Part shown: positions 58,725 to 61,778 of the stretch, in pieces
How positions within the stretch are numbered: the first letter of the stretch is position 1
Layout: every line of letters begins with the position of its first letter
Virus record (IMG/VR): IMGVR_UViG_3300025141_010303
Location: 1 to 61,778 of that record
Origin: a virus
Length of the DNA: 61,778 nucleotides
Direction: 5' to 3' (one strand)
Notes under the pieces: generated by a model
Told to the model about the DNA's origin: nothing
The model's database searches: none
What the model saw: only the letters and a program-made list of their open reading frames with translations
Translations under genes and position numbers: made by a program

Positions 58725-59410
58725 ATTATATTTTTCTCCCTCATTTCTTGAATTACATTTTCATCTAATGTTCTATGATATTCATTATCAAATCTAAAAT
58801 CCAATTCATCAAAATTTCCTCTTCTTATGGCTAACGATAAGTGTACTGGGAAATCAGAATTCAATCCTAAAATTCTATACCCATCTCCTCTAGATTCATT
58901 AGTGCCATTTATTTCAAACTCCCATGGTGTCATATTTGGTTTTAAATATTTTAACATAAATTTTTTATTCCAAATAGAATAAATACAAGATATTCTATAA
59001 TCAGAATCTTGTTTTAATTCGACAACATTATCTTCCACTGTAAAATAATATTTTCTACATACATCATTTGTTATATTTATACGGCCAACACCATCTACCA
59101 TATATGTTTCTAACTTTTGTAATGATGAGAAATTAACTGGATAAACCAAAAACATATCTTCAGTTGCATATACAAACCACTCATCATCAATTGATTTAAA
59201 ATAATCTCTTAAACCATCAGACCATTCTTTTGGATCATTTCTAGACACTCCCATAGAAACAAATTCAAAATTACTTGGTAGTTCAAAATCAGGTTCTTCA
59301 TAACCTAACACAACAACATCTTGTTGTTCTCCCCAAAATCTGTTAAATAGAAATGAAAATGGTTTTAAAAGCTGAAGATATTTATCTGATGTTGATATAT
59401 AAATTTTCAA
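58721..59410 (-). CDS. Glycosyltransferase-like protein of unknown type
   Basis: 229 residues. DEWFVYATEDMFLVYPVNF (about 76-94) may hold the metal-binding EDM, and MTPWEFEINGTNESRG (about 160-175) resembles an acceptor loop. Overlaps both neighbours. Fold by resemblance only. Confidence 0.55.
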   Translation of the reverse strand: MKIYISTSDKYLQLLKPFSFLFNRFWGEQQDVVVLGYEEPDFELPSNFEFVSMGVSRNDPKEWSDGLRDYFKSIDDEWFVYATEDMFLVYPVNFSSLQKLETYMVDGVGRINITNDVCRKYYFTVEDNVVELKQDSDYRISCIYSIWNKKFMLKYLKPNMTPWEFEINGTNESRGDGYRILGLNSDFPVHLSLAIRRGNFDELDFRFDNEYHRTLDENVIQEMREKNII

Positions 59411-60156
59411 ATTAAATTCCTCATACTTTTTAATTCACTATAAATTGTTTCTACCTCATCATCATCATACATATTGTCACTGTTCTGATTTTTTTTATTC
59501 TTATCATATGTAAAAGTTCCACCTTTGATATTCAATTTATCAAAAAGATTCTTTACCTGACCATTAACATCACCATTAAAATCCAATAAGTATTTTGGTT
59601 TATCTGTATTTTTAAATGTATAAATGAGAGATTGATTAAATCGTTTCCAATAATTTAACATTGTGATATAACCTTCATCCATATTATCATCTGTATAGTA
59701 TACACCCAACAATTTCATATAAGATTCTACAACTTCTACTGGATTTCTGAATACACCTATAACTATATCACAATGTTTTATCCACATATCATGTAATACA
59801 GTTGTTCTCGGATCTTTAAATAACCAATAAGGATTGATATGTTCATTCCACCAAGAAGCACTGATTGTATTATCAACTCTGCTGTTCATGGTGTTGACAA
59901 ATTCTAATGATTTTTTCTGATATTCATCATTGACTACAATCTCATCATCTGGTAAAATACCATATGGAGTTTTACTTCTTGTTATGCCATTGTAATGCTT
60001 TTCTAAATAAGAATCATTTATTTTTCTAACATTCATATTTTCTAATGTACCTGGTGTACAATTTCCAGCATATACTTTATTAGAATGTAGCAAGTTGGAT
60101 AAAAAAGATGTTCCACTTCTACCACTACCTATTATTACTATACTTTTAGCTTCCAT
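59407..60156 (-). CDS. Sulfotransferase-family protein
   Basis: 249 residues: GSGRSGTSFLSNLL (10-23) is the PAPS 5'-phosphosulfate loop, and VIGVFRNPVEVVESYMKL (about 132-149) holds the 3'-phosphate Arg/Ser. It would transfer sulfate from PAPS to a glycan or lipid. Marine phages rarely encode this; here two such genes flank a GT-D gene. Confidence 0.82.
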   Translation of the reverse strand: MEAKSIVIIGSGRSGTSFLSNLLHSNKVYAGNCTPGTLENMNVRKINDSYLEKHYNGITRSKTPYGILPDDEIVVNDEYQKKSLEFVNTMNSRVDNTISASWWNEHINPYWLFKDPRTTVLHDMWIKHCDIVIGVFRNPVEVVESYMKLLGVYYTDDNMDEGYITMLNYWKRFNQSLIYTFKNTDKPKYLLDFNGDVNGQVKNLFDKLNIKGGTFTYDKNKKNQNSDNMYDDDEVETIYSELKSMRNLI

Positions 60157-60836
60157 TATAACTCCATATTTTCATATCTATGATGGTAACTCCGTGTGAT
60201 ATTGCCTACAAATGGATCCCATATTGAACCAAAGTCAATCATCCAACATTTATCACCAACTACTGAATGTAATTCATCAACTATAACATTTGTAGCCATC
60301 GATGCAGAGAAACCAAAAACTGGTTTGTCATACTTATCACACATGTCTATAACTTTTTCTTTTATACTGTCTTTTTCTAAAAAACAATCGACTGCAGGCA
60401 CCTCTATAAAATCAGCATATTTTACTGACAATCTCCGTTTGCTTTCTTCAGAAACTACTATAAAATCCATTTCTTCTAATTGTTTAATCAATGGATTTAA
60501 CTTACCTTTCATAGCTTCTTCTTCCCACACTCTTGCATCATGCCATTCACAGTCTATGTCATTCACTTCTATAAATTCTGTTATCAATGGGTTTATTCTT
60601 GAAAACATAGGAACTGTTAATGGCCAAGTGGCTTTGATATATCCCTTATCAACTACCAGTGCTTCTAACAAACCCCTTGACATTTCTGGAAAGTACTGGT
60701 GTCTATCTACATTATGTCCTTGTGCACCAAATACACAACCCCACTCTCCATCACCCCAACGAGTGAATGAAAACTTTTCATCTGATTTTAGTTTATCAAT
60801 ATAATATTGTAGAGAGTTAGTTTTTATGTTCATCAT
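60156..60836 (-). CDS. GT-D-fold glycosyltransferase (DUF1792-like)
   Basis: 226 residues: FSFTRWGDGEWGCVFG (22-37) matches the DUF1792/GT-D catalytic pattern with conserved Asp-Gly-Glu; VFGFSASMATNVIVDEL (173-189) resembles the second motif. These add glucose or related sugars to glycoproteins or glycans. It lies between two sulfotransferase genes, with a four-base type junction to the downstream one. Confidence 0.75.
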   Translation of the reverse strand: MMNIKTNSLQYYIDKLKSDEKFSFTRWGDGEWGCVFGAQGHNVDRHQYFPEMSRGLLEALVVDKGYIKATWPLTVPMFSRINPLITEFIEVNDIDCEWHDARVWEEEAMKGKLNPLIKQLEEMDFIVVSEESKRRLSVKYADFIEVPAVDCFLEKDSIKEKVIDMCDKYDKPVFGFSASMATNVIVDELHSVVGDKCWMIDFGSIWDPFVGNITRSYHHRYENMEL

Positions 60837-60845
60837 GTATTGTCC

Positions 60846-61439
60846 TTAAAATTCATAATTAAAATATTCAATATCTTCTTTATAATATTCTTTCACAAAT
60901 TCCATTGTTTCTTTATCATACCAATCTCTATAATCAGGTCGTGATCTAAATGTATATGAGGGATTGACATGTATTAGTTCCTTATTTTTACCAAGTAATT
61001 TGTTAATTTCACCAAATGATTTTCCAAATTCCTCAAATCTTCCAATATAATCCATGTTAATAACCCCTTTACTATTTTTTAAAAAATCCATTGCAGTAAC
61101 TTTCAATTTGTCACCATCCGCAAATAAAGGAAATTCTTTAGCAAATACAACTTCTTTAAATGTTCTATCAATAAATTTTAAACGATCTGGTAACATATTT
61201 CTCTGGTAGGCACTAACTACTCTGTCCCAAGGATTTCTTACCATAGAAAAAAATTTAAAAGATGATGTGTCATGACCATGTTTGTCAAGTTTTTTTTCCC
61301 AATCTCTATAACATGCTAAATCTGTTCCATTCCTTTGATTTGGAAAAAAGCTTTTTTCCATAGTTTTACCACCACATTTTGGAATATGAATAAAAATATA
61401 TTTTTCTTTATCATTTACATTTTTACAAAAACATGCCAT
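60846..61439 (-). CDS. Sulfotransferase family 2-like protein
   Basis: 197 residues: IHIPKCGGKTMEKSFF (17-32) is the P-loop-like PAPS site and MVRNPWDRVVSAYQRNM (66-82) the 3'-phosphate motif. Sulfotransfer_2 enzymes modify polysaccharides. No signal or membrane anchor, so it would act on cytoplasmic intermediates. Confidence 0.85.
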   Translation of the reverse strand: MACFCKNVNDKEKYIFIHIPKCGGKTMEKSFFPNQRNGTDLACYRDWEKKLDKHGHDTSSFKFFSMVRNPWDRVVSAYQRNMLPDRLKFIDRTFKEVVFAKEFPLFADGDKLKVTAMDFLKNSKGVINMDYIGRFEEFGKSFGEINKLLGKNKELIHVNPSYTFRSRPDYRDWYDKETMEFVKEYYKEDIEYFNYEF

Positions 61440-61443
61440 ATCA

Positions 61444-61778
61444 TTAACCCTTATTTTTATTAAACTTAATAACTACCCATTGACTAACAGAACAATCTCC
61501 TATAGGGAATGGTTCTTCATAAATAATTTTTATTGGAATTTTACTATAATGAGAAACACCATTTTTAAAAGATTCATATTGTTTATAATTAAGTAATGTT
61601 ATAAAATAATCAAATTTCGATGATATCCCCTTTTCTAAATTTTCCATAAAAACTTTTAATTTATCATTATTGATGTCATTATCACCAGCAACCCTAAATA
61701 CGCCGGGAGAATGATATAAATTTAACATCAATGCCACATCACATTGAAAATCCAACTCCAGTAGTTCCATAAAATCTA
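61444..61778 (-). CDS. C-terminal part of an unidentified protein (runs off the window)
   Basis: An ATG is present at 61770, but the frame stays open upstream to the window edge (Asp-Phe-Met), so this may be only the C-terminal 111 residues. DFITLLNYKQYESFKN-type and YSKIPIKIIYEEPFPIGDCS segments are consistent with a methyltransferase- or glycan-enzyme-like end, but the family is not recognised. Confidence 0.5.
   Translation of the reverse strand, partial: DFMELLELDFQCDVALMLNLYHSPGVFRVAGDNDINNDKLKVFMENLEKGISSKFDYFITLLNYKQYESFKNGVSHYSKIPIKIIYEEPFPIGDCSVSQWVVIKFNKNKG

Noticed and set aside
60196-60804. A 202-codon plus-strand frame
   Set aside because: Antisense to the GT-D gene, whose motifs are clear.
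1-61778. CRISPR array or insertion sequence
   Set aside because: No regularly spaced repeats or transposase-like frames with inverted ends were seen.

Overview
The window looks like part of the genome of a large, AT-rich, T4-like contractile-tail phage (myovirus) of a Gram-negative, probably marine, host. Every supported gene is on the minus strand, so transcription runs from high to low coordinates. The T4-type evidence is a gp6-like and a gp25-like baseplate wedge protein, a gp5-like spike with an OB fold, a gp55-like late sigma factor, PhoH and Hsp20. Genes are packed with ATGA or TAATG junctions, and many microgenes are shorter than 60 codons.

Layout. (1) 1-6.9 kb: baseplate and other virion genes. 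(2) 7-16 kb: late sigma factor, an HD hydrolase, a GT-B glycosyltransferase, a ParB-nuclease fusion, a DUF4338-like protein, a 3D-domain protein, PhoH and a predicted outer-membrane beta-barrel. (3) 16.1-22.3 kb: a phage tmRNA, an IMP dehydrogenase/GMP reductase gene broken by a split intein with a homing endonuclease between the halves, a SET-domain protein, peptide deformylase, Hsp20 and a nucleotidase. (4) 22.2-36.2 kb: a MoxR ATPase, a CobT-like vWA protein, a Ro60/TROVE-like vWA protein (DUF2828), a SufE homologue, two tandem Mom-like DNA-modification genes, four tRNAs, several structured noncoding RNAs, a DnaA-box region and HNH genes. (5) 36-42.8 kb: short accessory genes including dUTPase and a 56-codon NqrM homologue. 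(6) 42.8-61.8 kb: an uninterrupted surface-glycan operon with Gmd, a ColD/RfbH-type dehydratase, a GDP-fucose/colitose synthase-like enzyme, sugar dehydrogenases, aminotransferase, deacetylases, glycosyltransferases and sulfotransferases.

Regulation. Twelve copies of one promoter design, with an A-rich upstream element, TTGACT, exactly 18 bases and TATATT, sit before short operons between 11 and 43 kb. Several begin at or within a base or two of a start codon and may give leaderless mRNAs. One copy drives no protein. It drives a structured RNA that opens with a tRNA-Gly-like cloverleaf, continues through about 260 nt of pairing-rich RNA into tRNA-Glu, and ends at a clear terminator. This is the best candidate here for something undescribed. 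A second structured noncoding block lies directly downstream of the Ro60-like gene, recalling the bacterial Rsr/Y-RNA arrangement.

All functions are read from motifs and context; no database search or folding program was run.
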